Below are positions 9,554 through 17,674 of a DNA stretch of 64,000 nt, in pieces; position 1 is the first letter of the stretch, and every line of letters begins with the position of its first letter. The notes below the pieces were generated by a model, which was given only the letters and a program-made list of their open reading frames with translations, searched no databases and was not told the DNA's origin. This stretch comes from Candidatus Heimdallarchaeota archaeon. GTDB taxonomy: Archaea; Asgardarchaeota; Heimdallarchaeia; Heimdallarchaeales; Kariarchaeaceae. Location: contig JASBSB010000003.1 of assembly GCA_030149205.1 (NCBI GenBank), positions 186,001-250,000 on the forward strand. The letters run 5' to 3'. Position numbers and translations under genes: made by a program.

Positions 9554-9567
9554 CTCTCTGATGAGAG
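9554..9567 (-). promoter_or_regulatory. Inverted repeat at predicted transcription start of copy B
   Basis: CTCTC-TGAT-GAGAG is a perfect 5-bp inverted repeat at the predicted transcription start, with the same stem as at 7127-7140. The two loops differ, which makes the kept stem more meaningful than simple copying. Confidence 0.45.
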
Positions 9568-9579
9568 AAGATTTCAGGA

Positions 9580-9587
9580 CTTTTATA
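9580..9587 (-). promoter_or_regulatory. TATA box of binding-protein gene copy B
   Basis: The minus strand reads GGTATAAAAGTCC, as in front of copy A. Transcription should start near 9558, giving a leader of about 60 nt. Confidence 0.7.
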
Positions 9588-9888
9588 CCTGAAAGCTTAA
9601 TTCGAAGCTCAAACCTTTAGTATTAAAACTTTGACATTCTTCGAATTAGAGCAGTGTAATTTAACGTTGTATTTGAACATTAATAAATTAAAGGTGAAGT
9701 GAGTGGAGAGCTTAAGTCTTGATATTTTACAAATTGAGACTCTTATTATTAAGTGCATGAATTTTTTCGCTTCTATGATGTTAAGTTCCGTAAGTCTAAA
9801 TATAGAGTAAGTAATAGCGTAATATAAGATACCTACCTGGAAATTTTGATTGGACAATTATTGTATCTTTTGTTTTATGTTTAGTCGA

Positions 9889-9901
9889 TACGATAATCGT
9901 A
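9889..9901. promoter_or_regulatory. Perfect palindrome TACGAT-A-ATCGTA
   Basis: Six-base arms with a one-base spacer form a perfect inverted repeat, five bases before a small ATG-started frame and about 15 bases after an AT-rich TATA-like stretch (GTTTTATGTTT). Its form fits a dimeric repressor site; no regulator is known for it. Confidence 0.35.
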
Positions 9902-9905
9902 AATT

Positions 9906-9974
9906 ATGAGTGGTCAAGCAATTTTATTACCAGAGCAATATGAATTAATTTCAATCAAGTCTGCTGAAAATTGA
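9906..9974 (+). CDS. Possible 22-residue peptide or gene remnant
   Basis: The frame reads MSGQAILLPEQYELISIKSA and ends two codons later; after the TGA it continues without a break as SGALGLKQ before the next stop. The composition looks protein-like, so this may be a small peptide or the remains of a broken gene, but 22 codons is too short to decide. A TATA-like stretch and a palindrome lie upstream. Confidence 0.2.
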   Translation: MSGQAILLPEQYELISIKSAEN

Positions 9975-10073
9975 TCTGGCGCATTAGGTTTAAAGCAGTA
10001 AAATAAATTTCTGTTAATCAAAATAAATTGAAATGATTAAAGGTTTAGATGATAATCAATTTTATTGTTAGGT

Positions 10074-11816
10074 CTATTCTTTTAATCTAGGATCAAGTGC
10101 ATCTCTAAGAGCATCTCCCATCAAATTATAACCTAAGGTCAATAAGAAAAGCACTAGAGAAACAAAGGTTACACCCCACCAAACTCCACCATAGATAACA
10201 GCGGGATCATTTGTATAATCTGAAAGATCATTTCCCCAAACTAATGTAGATTGAGAACCGAAACCTAGGTAGGCTAAAGATGCAACTGATTGAATTGTTC
10301 CAGCTACTCCCAGAGTGAATATGATTATCAATGTTGACATGGTGTTAGGTAAGATATGCTTCATAATTATTCTCATGTGTGAAGCTCCAAGGACTCTTTC
10401 AGCTTGAATAAATTCTGCTTCTTTTAATGCAAGGACTTCAGACCTCGTGTATCTTGCAACACTTGACCACCCAATCAGAGAGAAGATTCCAAATACCACT
10501 AAATAGTACGCCCCCTCTATAGGAATAAGACTAAAAATAGGACCGAAGGATGCGGAGATCATAATCAGAATAGGGATACCTGGTAAAACCATCAAGACGT
10601 CAGCGATCCTCATAGAAATGTTATCAAACATACCACCCAAATAACCACTGGCGGCTCCCACAATTCCTCCAATAACTACTGAGAGGACAGTTCCAAAGAA
10701 TCCAATCAATATTGAGAAGAATGTACCAAAGAATATTCTTGCAAAAATATCTCTTCCAAGATAATCAGTACCAAACCAATGAGCCCCACTAGGAGCTTTA
10801 TTTTTGATTGGAGTGTTTGGATAATTTGGATTCCAAATCTTGAAGTCGATTTTTATTATACCCTGAATGTTTAAGGTAAAGAAATCTTGAATTACCTCTT
10901 GAGTTCTGATTTGAAGATTAGTCAAAGGATAAACGATCAATAATATAGCAGCCACGAGGCCAACAAAAGAGAAGAACAACACCAGAATAATCCCAAGTAC
11001 ACCTACTCTAGATCTTTTCATTCTTCTCCACACAACAGCTAGAAAGGCACCATAACCAAAATCAAGAACTTTCTCTTCAAGACTGTGTGAAAATTCATCA
11101 AGCTCATTCGCTAGTCCTAAACCATCCTTATAAATATAAGATTCAAGGTCTATTGATGCATCCATTGTATAAATAACAATTTTCTTAGCTTTTGAAGAAA
11201 AGACTGTCAGCATACTCTCAGATTTCTTGACGACAATATCAAGGACACCAACCCAAGGAACGAAGTATTTTTGTAAATAAGGGTCTCTACCTAAGGTTTT
11301 AATGAATTTTAATATTCGAAACTCTTCACCACGAATACCTTCATCTGAGAGAGTTACTCTTTTCATTCCATATGTACGTAGTATCTTTCTGGTTAACCAG
11401 AATAGTAATATGGTAATTGAAAACCAGAGGAGTGAATATCTTAAGGCCTGAGTAGGGTCAAAGGGAACTGCATTACCATTGATGATTTTTGTGTAACTTG
11501 GAACAAAGGGGTGGTTAGAGTTCCAGCTAGCTAAGGCTTTATCTACTGAGATCCCTTTCTCAGTTTCTTTCAAAATGAATAGTTGTTTATCACTCGCGTA
11601 ATTGGCAGCATATTGTTGATATTGAACCTGAGATGAGATGAAGTCATTTATCCCTTCAATAAGAAATATAAGAAAGAATAGAGCGGCCAATGCAGTAATG
11701 ATATAAGGAATTAATGCAGTTACAGTCAGAATGACTGAAGACATTCTTGTATTGTATTGTTTATTCGGGGGGATATACAGTGTTGTATCTTTTACAAAAT
11801 TAGTTGAAGTTGCCAT
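10074..11816 (-). CDS. oppC: Oligopeptide ABC transporter permease OppC with long N-terminal extension
   Basis: The C-terminal half is a normal OppC permease: WRRMKRSRVGVLG before the first core helix, a GAHWFGTDYLGRDIFARI block, and the EAA loop (EAEFIQAERVLGASHMRIIMKHILPN) that contacts the ATPase. The protein is 580 residues, about twice the family length. The first about 255 residues are an extra domain with a transmembrane helix near residues 28-52, an extracytoplasmic loop, a second helix near 125-142 and then a soluble cytoplasmic part (SDEGIRGEEFRILKFIKTLGRD). I do not recognise that part. It follows oppB by 13 bases, so both are one operon. The ATPase oppD lies 43 kb away in this window. 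Confidence 0.9.
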   Translation of the reverse strand: MATSTNFVKDTTLYIPPNKQYNTRMSSVILTVTALIPYIITALAALFFLIFLIEGINDFISSQVQYQQYAANYASDKQLFILKETEKGISVDKALASWNSNHPFVPSYTKIINGNAVPFDPTQALRYSLLWFSITILLFWLTRKILRTYGMKRVTLSDEGIRGEEFRILKFIKTLGRDPYLQKYFVPWVGVLDIVVKKSESMLTVFSSKAKKIVIYTMDASIDLESYIYKDGLGLANELDEFSHSLEEKVLDFGYGAFLAVVWRRMKRSRVGVLGIILVLFFSFVGLVAAILLIVYPLTNLQIRTQEVIQDFFTLNIQGIIKIDFKIWNPNYPNTPIKNKAPSGAHWFGTDYLGRDIFARIFFGTFFSILIGFFGTVLSVVIGGIVGAASGYLGGMFDNISMRIADVLMVLPGIPILIMISASFGPIFSLIPIEGAYYLVVFGIFSLIGWSSVARYTRSEVLALKEAEFIQAERVLGASHMRIIMKHILPNTMSTLIIIFTLGVAGTIQSVASLAYLGFGSQSTLVWGNDLSDYTNDPAVIYGGVWWGVTFVSLVLFLLTLGYNLMGDALRDALDPRLKE

Positions 11817-11829
11817 AGTTTTCTCTCCG

Positions 11830-12786
11830 TTAATATTTTATCCTCGGGTCTACCAGACCATAAACAACATCTGCAATAATCAGCATGAAAATTGATAATA
11901 CAGCAAAAAAGAATGAAACTGCTGTCACTACAGGTAAATTAAATCTGAGACCTTCAATAATAAGTTGCCTTCCCACTCCAGGATAATTAAAGACTCTTTC
12001 AATAATTGCAGACCCACTTAGAACACCAGGTAATGACAAAGCTATAATCGTAACAAATGGCAGAAGTGCATTTCTTAAAGCATGCTTATATATCACAGTC
12101 CTTTCAGAGAGCCCTTTCGCTCGAGCTGTTCGAATATAATTCTGTCTTAATACATTAAGCATTTGTGATCTAACTAATCGGGTTGCGAAGGCAATACCAC
12201 TAATCAACATTACCAATAAGGCTGTAGTCATCGCGGGAATTTGATCAAACACAGTCTCTCCGGCTTTGGACAGATAAATCGGAAGTATACGTCCGTTTGT
12301 TGCATTTGTTATTGTAATGATTGCTACGATTCCTAAAATGAAGTTAGGAATTGAGAAGCCTACCAAACTTCCAAACAATGCAGTTTGATCAAATATTGAA
12401 TTATGATGCTGAGCAGCAACAATACCTATAATTGTAGATGTAACTATTGAAAGAACAAACGATGTTCCGAATAGTAAAATGGTATTACCAATGTAAGGGG
12501 CAAATAGGGTTTCAACTGGTTTATCTCCAAACCAAGACGTTCCAAAATCTAACCTTGTTACTATTGGATAAATCCAGTCCCAATATCGTTTATAAATTGG
12601 GTCGTTTAGACCAAATTTTTTTGCTAATTGATCCCTCTGACTTTGTTTGTTCTCATCTAGCCCAACAATATAGTTTATTGGGTCAATGGGTGTCAATGCA
12701 AACATAGCAAATATGAGGATTGACACTCCAAATGTCAGTGGAATAAAAGCAAGAGATCTTCTAAGAAAATATGCAAATAATGACAT
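11830..12786 (-). CDS. oppB: Oligopeptide ABC transporter permease OppB
   Basis: This 318-residue inner-membrane permease has six predicted helices, the N-terminal LRRSLAFIPLTFGVSILIF segment, the EAA loop (NYIRTARAKGLSERTVIYKHALRNALLP) and the usual end GLVDPRIKY. It forms the channel with OppC for peptides delivered by the binding proteins around it. GGTG precedes the ATG at Shine-Dalgarno distance. A TATA-like element at 12841-12850 fits as the operon promoter. No second ATPase (OppF) was found near. Confidence 0.93.
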   Translation of the reverse strand: MSLFAYFLRRSLAFIPLTFGVSILIFAMFALTPIDPINYIVGLDENKQSQRDQLAKKFGLNDPIYKRYWDWIYPIVTRLDFGTSWFGDKPVETLFAPYIGNTILLFGTSFVLSIVTSTIIGIVAAQHHNSIFDQTALFGSLVGFSIPNFILGIVAIITITNATNGRILPIYLSKAGETVFDQIPAMTTALLVMLISGIAFATRLVRSQMLNVLRQNYIRTARAKGLSERTVIYKHALRNALLPFVTIIALSLPGVLSGSAIIERVFNYPGVGRQLIIEGLRFNLPVVTAVSFFFAVLSIFMLIIADVVYGLVDPRIKY

Positions 12787-12840
12787 AGTTTTACACCAAT
12801 GAGAGCTTTAGCTCTTTCCTACCCCTTCTTCCGCACAGGT

Positions 12841-12850
12841 ATATTTAAAG
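12841..12850 (-). promoter_or_regulatory. TATA-like promoter element for oppBC
   Basis: The minus strand reads CTTTAAATAT, about 55 bases before the oppB ATG, which leaves a leader of about 30 nt with a GGTG Shine-Dalgarno. It is judged only by sequence and spacing. Confidence 0.5.
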
Positions 12851-12935
12851 ACACCTTATATTCAAATCATTAAGTTTATGGTGTTTTAAAGGCCAACAAT
12901 GAAATTTACGCTATATTTCGAGTTCATTGGAACGG

Positions 12936-13181
12936 TCAATCCGTTTTGAGTTCTTTAAATAATATGAAAGAACCAACAACAATGCTAACTATCCCAGCGA
13001 TGAACCACCAAATTGCAGTCTCCCTTAACGGACGAAGTGTTACAGACCTAGACGCAGCATATATCAGACTTGTAAATAGAAACAAAATACCAAAAAGTAT
13101 CATAGAAAAACTTAGCCCCACAGTCAAAAAATGTTTTATTGCAAATTTCGCGAGTGAATTTTCAAATTGCTTTTCTGACAT
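12936..13181 (-). CDS. Small two-helix membrane protein
   Basis: The 81-residue protein has a short charged N-terminus, a hydrophobic helix (about residues 18-43), an Arg-rich turn (RSVTLRPLRE) and a second helix (about 54-74) followed by KELKTD. No family was recognised. Its start overlaps the stop of the upstream gene by one base, so it is translated together with that gene and with the third peptide-binding protein. It may be an accessory membrane part of the transporter, but this is inferred only from position. It ends about 150 bases before oppB on the same strand. Confidence 0.65.
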   Translation of the reverse strand: MSEKQFENSLAKFAIKHFLTVGLSFSMILFGILFLFTSLIYAASRSVTLRPLRETAIWWFIAGIVSIVVGSFILFKELKTD

Positions 13182-13927
13182 TATAATGTCCTCCCCTCAA
13201 TTAAATTCAACGCAGTTTCATACCAAATGTTTTCATTTGGACTGCTTTCAGTTAGCAATAGAAAAGTAAACCTAAATTTTTCATTTTCGGCCTTCAAGTC
13301 ATTTAACCATTGGGTATATAAAACGTTGGAATTTTTTAAATTTGATACATATTCTGGGATTGTTGGAATATCAACTAGTTTGTCATTTTCTTGATGTAAT
13401 TCGTTCTCAAAAGTTATTAGAGTTAAATACTGATTTAGTAAACCAATCGATTTTGAATTTGGCGGTAATGAATTCAAAATATCACTAATTGGATGAATTA
13501 AAACTCTTAATGAAAATTTTCCTCTTGGAGCTTCAGTTTTTTTAAAGCTGAAGTTCAAGATATCTAAAGTGGTTCTGGACATATCGGTCATATTTTGTAT
13601 GTCATAGGCGGTAGTTCCAATCAACAAATTTGTAAAAAGACCTACAAACTCAGATAAATCATTTTGAGGAAGAAGTTCAAAATCATTAGACTTAAAATTT
13701 TTGAATATTACACAAAATGATTTACCTAGAAACTTTAATTCTTCCTCTGTAAAACCAAAATTAAAATTTTTCATTCCAAAGTTTACTATCTCTAAAAACA
13801 AGTTTAGTTGGTCATCATAAAACTCGATTGCATTTCTTTGTAAAATTTGTAGACATTCTCTAAGCTCAGTTTCAGAAGAAGCGTTCTTCCATTTACCTAT
13901 TAAACTCTCAGAAACCATGAAACTCAC
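13181..13927 (-). CDS. Uncharacterised soluble protein in the peptide-transport region
   Basis: This 248-residue protein is predicted helical, without signal peptide, membrane helix or recognised motif. The GTG at 13927 forms a GTGA overlap with the TGA of the binding-protein gene; an ATG at 13918 is the alternative start. Its own stop overlaps the start of the two-helix membrane protein. The tight chain binding protein, soluble protein, small membrane protein suggests that the two unknown genes serve the transporter or its regulation. Codon use is as AT-rich as in the neighbours, with no sign of transfer. Confidence 0.65.
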   Translation of the reverse strand: MSFMVSESLIGKWKNASSETELRECLQILQRNAIEFYDDQLNLFLEIVNFGMKNFNFGFTEEELKFLGKSFCVIFKNFKSNDFELLPQNDLSEFVGLFTNLLIGTTAYDIQNMTDMSRTTLDILNFSFKKTEAPRGKFSLRVLIHPISDILNSLPPNSKSIGLLNQYLTLITFENELHQENDKLVDIPTIPEYVSNLKNSNVLYTQWLNDLKAENEKFRFTFLLLTESSPNENIWYETALNLIEGRTL

Positions 13928-15852
13928 ATTCTTTTTCTTTTATGGTAGGCGATATAAACACCCACTAGTATACCGGTTAAGATTGTCACAACATTTGAAA
14001 AATTTATAGGTAGTGAAGGAATTATGTTGTTTCCTCCGTTATTTGTTGGTGAAACCGAGTCTTTCACGCTATATCCTAAAGATCGGAAGAGGTCTCTAGC
14101 AACTGTAAAATTATATGGTATTCCATAAGCACCAGTGTAGTAGTCTGGGAAACCTCGAGAAACAGGGGAATATTGTGCTAACTGTCCATTTCCGAGGGAG
14201 ATAGTTAATTGAGTAAGATTTATCGCTGCAAGTAAAGCTCTTCTAATTTCATAGGGCCTTAATATTGGATTTTGATAATTTACTATTATGGTGGTCCCTC
14301 GATCTTTTGGCAAATAGTTTATTCTCTTAATTTCTGGTTTATTTTTGAATAATGAAAGAGAATCTGATGAACGACTATCAACCAAATCCAACCTTCCATT
14401 ACTAAACTGAAGAAACAAATTGATCTTGTCTTCTATGTAGGTATACGAGATTTTAGAAATGAGGGGTTTGGTAGGTCTTTCAATCTGAGGTGTTTGAGGG
14501 TTATCATTCCAATTTAAAAAGCTGCTACCAATCGGTTTGCTCCCGTTATATGATAGAACATCACTATCTACAGGCCACCAAAAATTGGGATTAGCTTTTA
14601 AATCAGCGACCAATCCAGCAGCATATGATAAATAATACATGGACCCTGAAGTCGGTAGAAGAGCAAAATCTTGCCACTCCTGACTTGATACAGGAGAAAT
14701 TTTATCATCATAAATTTTTCCTAGAACCTTTCCATTAAAGGTGAGCGTTGTATTTAACTTAAATTCAGGAATTAACATTTGATTTCCAAGATAAAACAAA
14801 TCTGACTGGCGAAATCCATTGACCTTAAATGAAAGGTTTGTATCGTTTTGAATTGAAATAGATTCTATTCTTTTTGTAAAATCATTTTTAAGAGATGCTA
14901 TCCAAGGGAATCTCAGAATATCAAATGTAAATTTCACATCTTTACTGGTAATTTTATGAATGGGATTTCCATTTAAATCAACCCAGCTAGCGTTCTTTCG
15001 AATTCCAATATTCCATGTATAAGAGCCATCATTATTGTTTGTTGTTTTATAATAGATACCCATATCAGGATGAGGGTTATATTGCTTATCGAACAAAAAT
15101 AGCTTAGGAAAAATTAACCTCTCAAGTTGTCTTTCCCCACTCGTAAGTGAAAACATTGGATTAAAGCCGGATGACCCATCTTGAATAACAAGTCTTAGTG
15201 TGTCATTTGCTCCTCCTCCATTTTTCTGAGTCTGTTCTATTGTGTTCCATTTTAACCCAGAATAAATAGAATTCATCAAACCAGAAATAGGGTCGTAATT
15301 TGTCAACCCATTCCAGGTAAACTGAACACCTAGCTTAGTTAATAGTGGTAAATCAATCAACCATTCTTGCATATATTTTTTCTGAAACTCAGCTAATACT
15401 GTTTGACGATTGGCTTTGTCAGTAGTTTCATAAGCAAGTTTTGTCAACTCATTTACCTGAGACATGTTAATTCCAGTGTTTTGAAGTCTTCTTGAATCGT
15501 TTAATCCAAAAACAATATTTGCGATAACTGAGTTTTGAGAATTATAAAGCGTGTATGGGATAGGATAATTCAGTTGACCATTATCAAAACTGGTAAGTGC
15601 AAAATCCCAAGTTTTCGTTTGTGAGTTTAGTTCAGACAAGAAGGTGATATATGGTAGCCCAACAATATTTACCTTGACATTTAATGGTTCCCAATAATAT
15701 TGAAGATTTGAAACCACAGATTTTAAGTTTTGATTGTCCGAGTTATATAATATCGTTACTGAAAAATTCTGTGTTTGACTATCCACTGAGTAGACTGATG
15801 GGTTGGTCAATAATACTAAGACAACAAAAAAGGCGAGATTCACCTTATACAT
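13924..15852 (-). CDS. ABC transporter substrate-binding protein, family 5, third paralogue
   Basis: About 642 residues long from the preferred ATG at 15852, with a signal peptide (MYKVNLAFFVVLVLLTNPSVY), a family 5 binding-protein body and a C-terminal helix with a YHKRKRM tail. It is clearly related to copies A and B (for example GVQFTWNGLTNYDPISG against GVVSIWKGLNGYDPLLG; FRSLGYSV before the linker) but much diverged. The frame remains open to 15972, inside rpoN; the shorter start is chosen because the signal peptide then lies at the N-terminus, although no clear Shine-Dalgarno supports it. It heads a three-gene overlapping unit with the two unknown proteins. Confidence 0.85.
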   Translation of the reverse strand: MYKVNLAFFVVLVLLTNPSVYSVDSQTQNFSVTILYNSDNQNLKSVVSNLQYYWEPLNVKVNIVGLPYITFLSELNSQTKTWDFALTSFDNGQLNYPIPYTLYNSQNSVIANIVFGLNDSRRLQNTGINMSQVNELTKLAYETTDKANRQTVLAEFQKKYMQEWLIDLPLLTKLGVQFTWNGLTNYDPISGLMNSIYSGLKWNTIEQTQKNGGGANDTLRLVIQDGSSGFNPMFSLTSGERQLERLIFPKLFLFDKQYNPHPDMGIYYKTTNNNDGSYTWNIGIRKNASWVDLNGNPIHKITSKDVKFTFDILRFPWIASLKNDFTKRIESISIQNDTNLSFKVNGFRQSDLFYLGNQMLIPEFKLNTTLTFNGKVLGKIYDDKISPVSSQEWQDFALLPTSGSMYYLSYAAGLVADLKANPNFWWPVDSDVLSYNGSKPIGSSFLNWNDNPQTPQIERPTKPLISKISYTYIEDKINLFLQFSNGRLDLVDSRSSDSLSLFKNKPEIKRINYLPKDRGTTIIVNYQNPILRPYEIRRALLAAINLTQLTISLGNGQLAQYSPVSRGFPDYYTGAYGIPYNFTVARDLFRSLGYSVKDSVSPTNNGGNNIIPSLPINFSNVVTILTGILVGVYIAYHKRKRM

Positions 15853-15943
15853 TGAATAATTGTTCTTTTGTACCTTAATAAGTTCATCCTTATGAGCTCC
15901 TTTTTGGTTGCGGAATAATCCAAGCTTGATAAATTTTAAAAGT

Positions 15944-16144
15944 TCATTGATTGTAAGGTAATACTGTATCAATTAGATTGACCTGACTAATGATCATTCG
16001 TCTACAACAAACCTTTCTTAGGTTGAGCTCATCAAGTATGATCTTTGGATCTTTCTCTGGGTTTTCCTTGATCTGTCTCTCAAACTCTTCAAATTTGTCC
16101 CCAACAACCGTCCCACAGCTGAAACATCTAACAGGAATTAACAT
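15944..16144 (-). CDS. rpoN: DNA-directed RNA polymerase subunit N (Rpb10 homologue)
   Basis: This 66-residue subunit has the family start MLIPVRCFSCG and the second zinc pair in the KVCCRRMI segment; together the four cysteines bind the zinc of the Rpb10 fold. It is part of the archaeal and eukaryotic RNA polymerase assembly platform with subunits D, L and P. In many archaea rpoN follows L13 and S9; here it follows the L7Ae-S28e-L24e genes, 48 bases after L24e. Confidence 0.95.
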   Translation of the reverse strand: MLIPVRCFSCGTVVGDKFEEFERQIKENPEKDPKIILDELNLRKVCCRRMIISQVNLIDTVLPYNQ

Positions 16145-16192
16145 AATTGTGTAATTGTGTTCGATTTTAAAACTATTCTGATCAAGTTCAAC

Positions 16193-16378
16193 TTAAAATT
16201 TTTTCTCGTATCTGGTGGTCCACTTTAATCTTCGAGGGTTTCTTTTCATTTCAACTAATGACACTCTACATTTTCTTGAACAGAAACGTAGAATTGAGCC
16301 ATCGATTTTCACATAAGTTGACCCAGTTCCCCTCTCAATATCTTTCCCACAAAATGAGCATTTATAGTTACGAATCAT
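16193..16378 (-). CDS. rpl24e: 50S ribosomal protein L24e
   Basis: The 61-residue protein has the L24e zinc motif C-x2-C (KCSFCGKDIERG) and a second C-x3-C pair (RFCSRKCR), followed by the basic RNPRRLKWT end. It belongs to the large ribosomal subunit of archaea and eukaryotes only. It starts two bases after the S28e stop, within the conserved archaeal order L7Ae, S28e, L24e. Confidence 0.95.
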   Translation of the reverse strand: MIRNYKCSFCGKDIERGTGSTYVKIDGSILRFCSRKCRVSLVEMKRNPRRLKWTTRYEKKF

Positions 16379-16380
16379 AA

Positions 16381-16617
16381 TTATCTTCTCCTCATAGTTC
16401 TGGCTTCACGCTCAGTATCTTTAAGCATTAAGATATCTCCGAGCTTCACAGGTCCCTTTATATTACGAGTGATGATCCTGCTCTTATCTCTGCCTTCAAG
16501 TATTTTAGTTCTCACTTGAATCACCTCTCCTATGGTTGAGGCACGTCCAACAATCTGAATAACTTCAGCAGGGATTCCATCATCAGATTCAGACATTTTT
16601 ACTTCTTCTTCACTCAT
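16381..16617 (-). CDS. rps28e: 30S ribosomal protein S28e
   Basis: The 78-residue protein has the family core [20 protein letters not shown] and the end [17 protein letters not shown]28e is a small-subunit protein near the mRNA exit channel, found only in archaea and eukaryotes. The N-terminus carries an acidic extension ([12 protein letters not shown]) of about ten residues. It lies between L7Ae (11 bases) and L24e (2 bases), so all three are cotranscribed. Confidence 0.95.
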   Translation of the reverse strand: MSEEEVKMSESDDGIPAEVIQIVGRASTIGEVIQVRTKILEGRDKSRIITRNIKGPVKLGDILMLKDTEREARTMRRR

Positions 16618-16628
16618 ATTCGATCAAC

Positions 16629-16979
16629 CTATTTGTTCAACTCATTAATTTTGCTGACCAAACCACTGAGTGAGCTTGCTAGTGACTCTGCGTTTTCAAT
16701 TGCTGCAGAGGCAGTTGGTACTTCCAAACCGCAGGATTCACCGAGAGATTTTGCATTCGGTACAACGATGTAAGGGGTTCTTTTCTCCTTAGCCAAAATG
16801 GGGAGATGACGAACAATTTCTGGAGGTGAGACGTCTTCTGCAATTAATATGAGTTTTGCCTTTCCTCTTTCAACACATTTAGTAACCTCATTGGTTCCTT
16901 TTCTTACTTTTCCAACTTCACTTACTCTGTGTAACACAGAGAGCGCTTCATTAACAAGGTCTTCAGGATAATCTACCAT
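16629..16979 (-). CDS. rpl7ae: Ribosomal protein L7Ae (K-turn binding protein)
   Basis: L7Ae binds kink-turn RNA in the large subunit, in box C/D and H/ACA guide RNPs and in archaeal RNase P. The sequence shows the RKGTNEVTKCVERGKAKL block that contacts the K-turn, the LIAEDVSPPEIVRHLP segment and the YIVVPNAKSLGE block. The frame starts at 16985, but GAGGA lies six bases before the second ATG at 16979, which also gives the usual family N-terminus, so that start is chosen. It is the first gene of the L7Ae-S28e-L24e-rpoN cluster and is divergent from the secreted protein at 17176. Confidence 0.95.
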   Translation of the reverse strand: MVDYPEDLVNEALSVLHRVSEVGKVRKGTNEVTKCVERGKAKLILIAEDVSPPEIVRHLPILAKEKRTPYIVVPNAKSLGESCGLEVPTASAAIENAESLASSLSGLVSKINELNK

Positions 16980-17146
16980 TTTCATTCCTCTATTAGTTTC
17001 TGTTGAGGTATATTACCTTCATCAGGTAAATTAGAAATTATGACTGTAATTAAAAGGAATTAGATAGAAACACAAAAATTCATCCGAACAATCATGCAAT
17101 ATGTAATTGATCTGATTACTACTTATTACAATATTTTCAAGAAATA

Positions 17147-17154
17147 CTTATAAG
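17147..17154 (+). promoter_or_regulatory. TATA box for a leaderless transcript
   Basis: CTTATAAG lies 22-29 bases before the ATG at 17176, and no Shine-Dalgarno occurs between them. This spacing puts transcription start at or within a few bases of the ATG. Confidence 0.65.
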
Positions 17155-17175
17155 CCCATATTAAATTTATCCAAT

Positions 17176-17661
17176 ATGAGAAAACATCGGAACATTCTTT
17201 CTGGAATTCTTTTGTTAACTTTATTTGGAAGTACTTTTTTCGGTCTTCAGACAGTTTCTTCATTTACCACTTTCGAATGTACAACACCGACTATTACATT
17301 GAAAGTAACTCAGGGTTATTATGGAGATTTAGATGGTGATGGATTTGCGGATGATGTATTTAGCAGTGTCGACGCAAACTTATCCTGTGCAAAACGCTAC
17401 AACTTTATTTATAAAGTGACATTAACCTTACCATCTGGGATTAGCTTTTCAGACAGTCTGGGAATAAATACGAGATTAAATCACCTCATATTTTCCACAA
17501 TATTCTTCAATTCTGCAATTGAATCAGGCTTTTATACAGTAAAGGCGGAAGCACTCTTAAACACAGGAGGACAGTTCTATCACACAGATTCTTTAACCTT
17601 TGACCCACCAGGTGGTCATTCGGGAACTGGAACCTCATCAATTACTTCAGTTACATATTAA
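17176..17661 (+). CDS. Small secreted protein with an Asp-rich Ca-binding-like loop
   Basis: The 161-residue protein has a signal peptide (MRKHRNILSGILLLTLFGS), then a beta-rich extracellular domain. A DLDGDGFADD segment near residue 56 resembles EF-hand or dockerin-type calcium loops. Three cysteines may allow a disulfide. No family was recognised and there is no membrane anchor. It is followed within 14 bases by the regulator gene, so secreted protein and regulator seem to form one transcription unit, which hints that the regulator controls this unit. Confidence 0.7.
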   Translation: MRKHRNILSGILLLTLFGSTFFGLQTVSSFTTFECTTPTITLKVTQGYYGDLDGDGFADDVFSSVDANLSCAKRYNFIYKVTLTLPSGISFSDSLGINTRLNHLIFSTIFFNSAIESGFYTVKAEALLNTGGQFYHTDSLTFDPPGGHSGTGTSSITSVTY

Positions 17662-17662
17662 T

Positions 17663-17668
17663 GAGGGG
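17663..17668 (+). promoter_or_regulatory. Shine-Dalgarno GAGGGG before an AUU codon
   Basis: GAGGGG lies six bases before the ATT at 17675, which is the first sense codon after an in-frame TAA. The placement is what one expects for a real start and decides between this codon and a TTG 84 bases further on. Confidence 0.4.
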
Positions 17669-17674
17669 AATTAA

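Larger units (their letters stand above)
9615..10073. other. Gene-poor region between binding protein and oppC
   Basis: No convincing gene is seen in this AT-rich stretch of about 460 bases. An 82-codon minus-strand frame (9609-9857) has no recognisable features and is probably chance. A 13-bp palindrome (9889-9901) and a 22-codon plus-strand frame after it (9906-9974) are the only structured elements noticed. The right end should hold the oppC terminator. Confidence 0.5.

Noticed and set aside
9609..9857. 82-codon minus-strand frame in the gap before oppC
   Set aside because: No recognisable domain, no promoter or Shine-Dalgarno, overlaps the conserved upstream edge of copy B; most likely chance in AT-rich DNA.
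12946..13269. 107-codon plus-strand frame
   Set aside because: It is antisense to two overlapping minus-strand genes that are tightly coupled with the binding-protein gene; no independent support.
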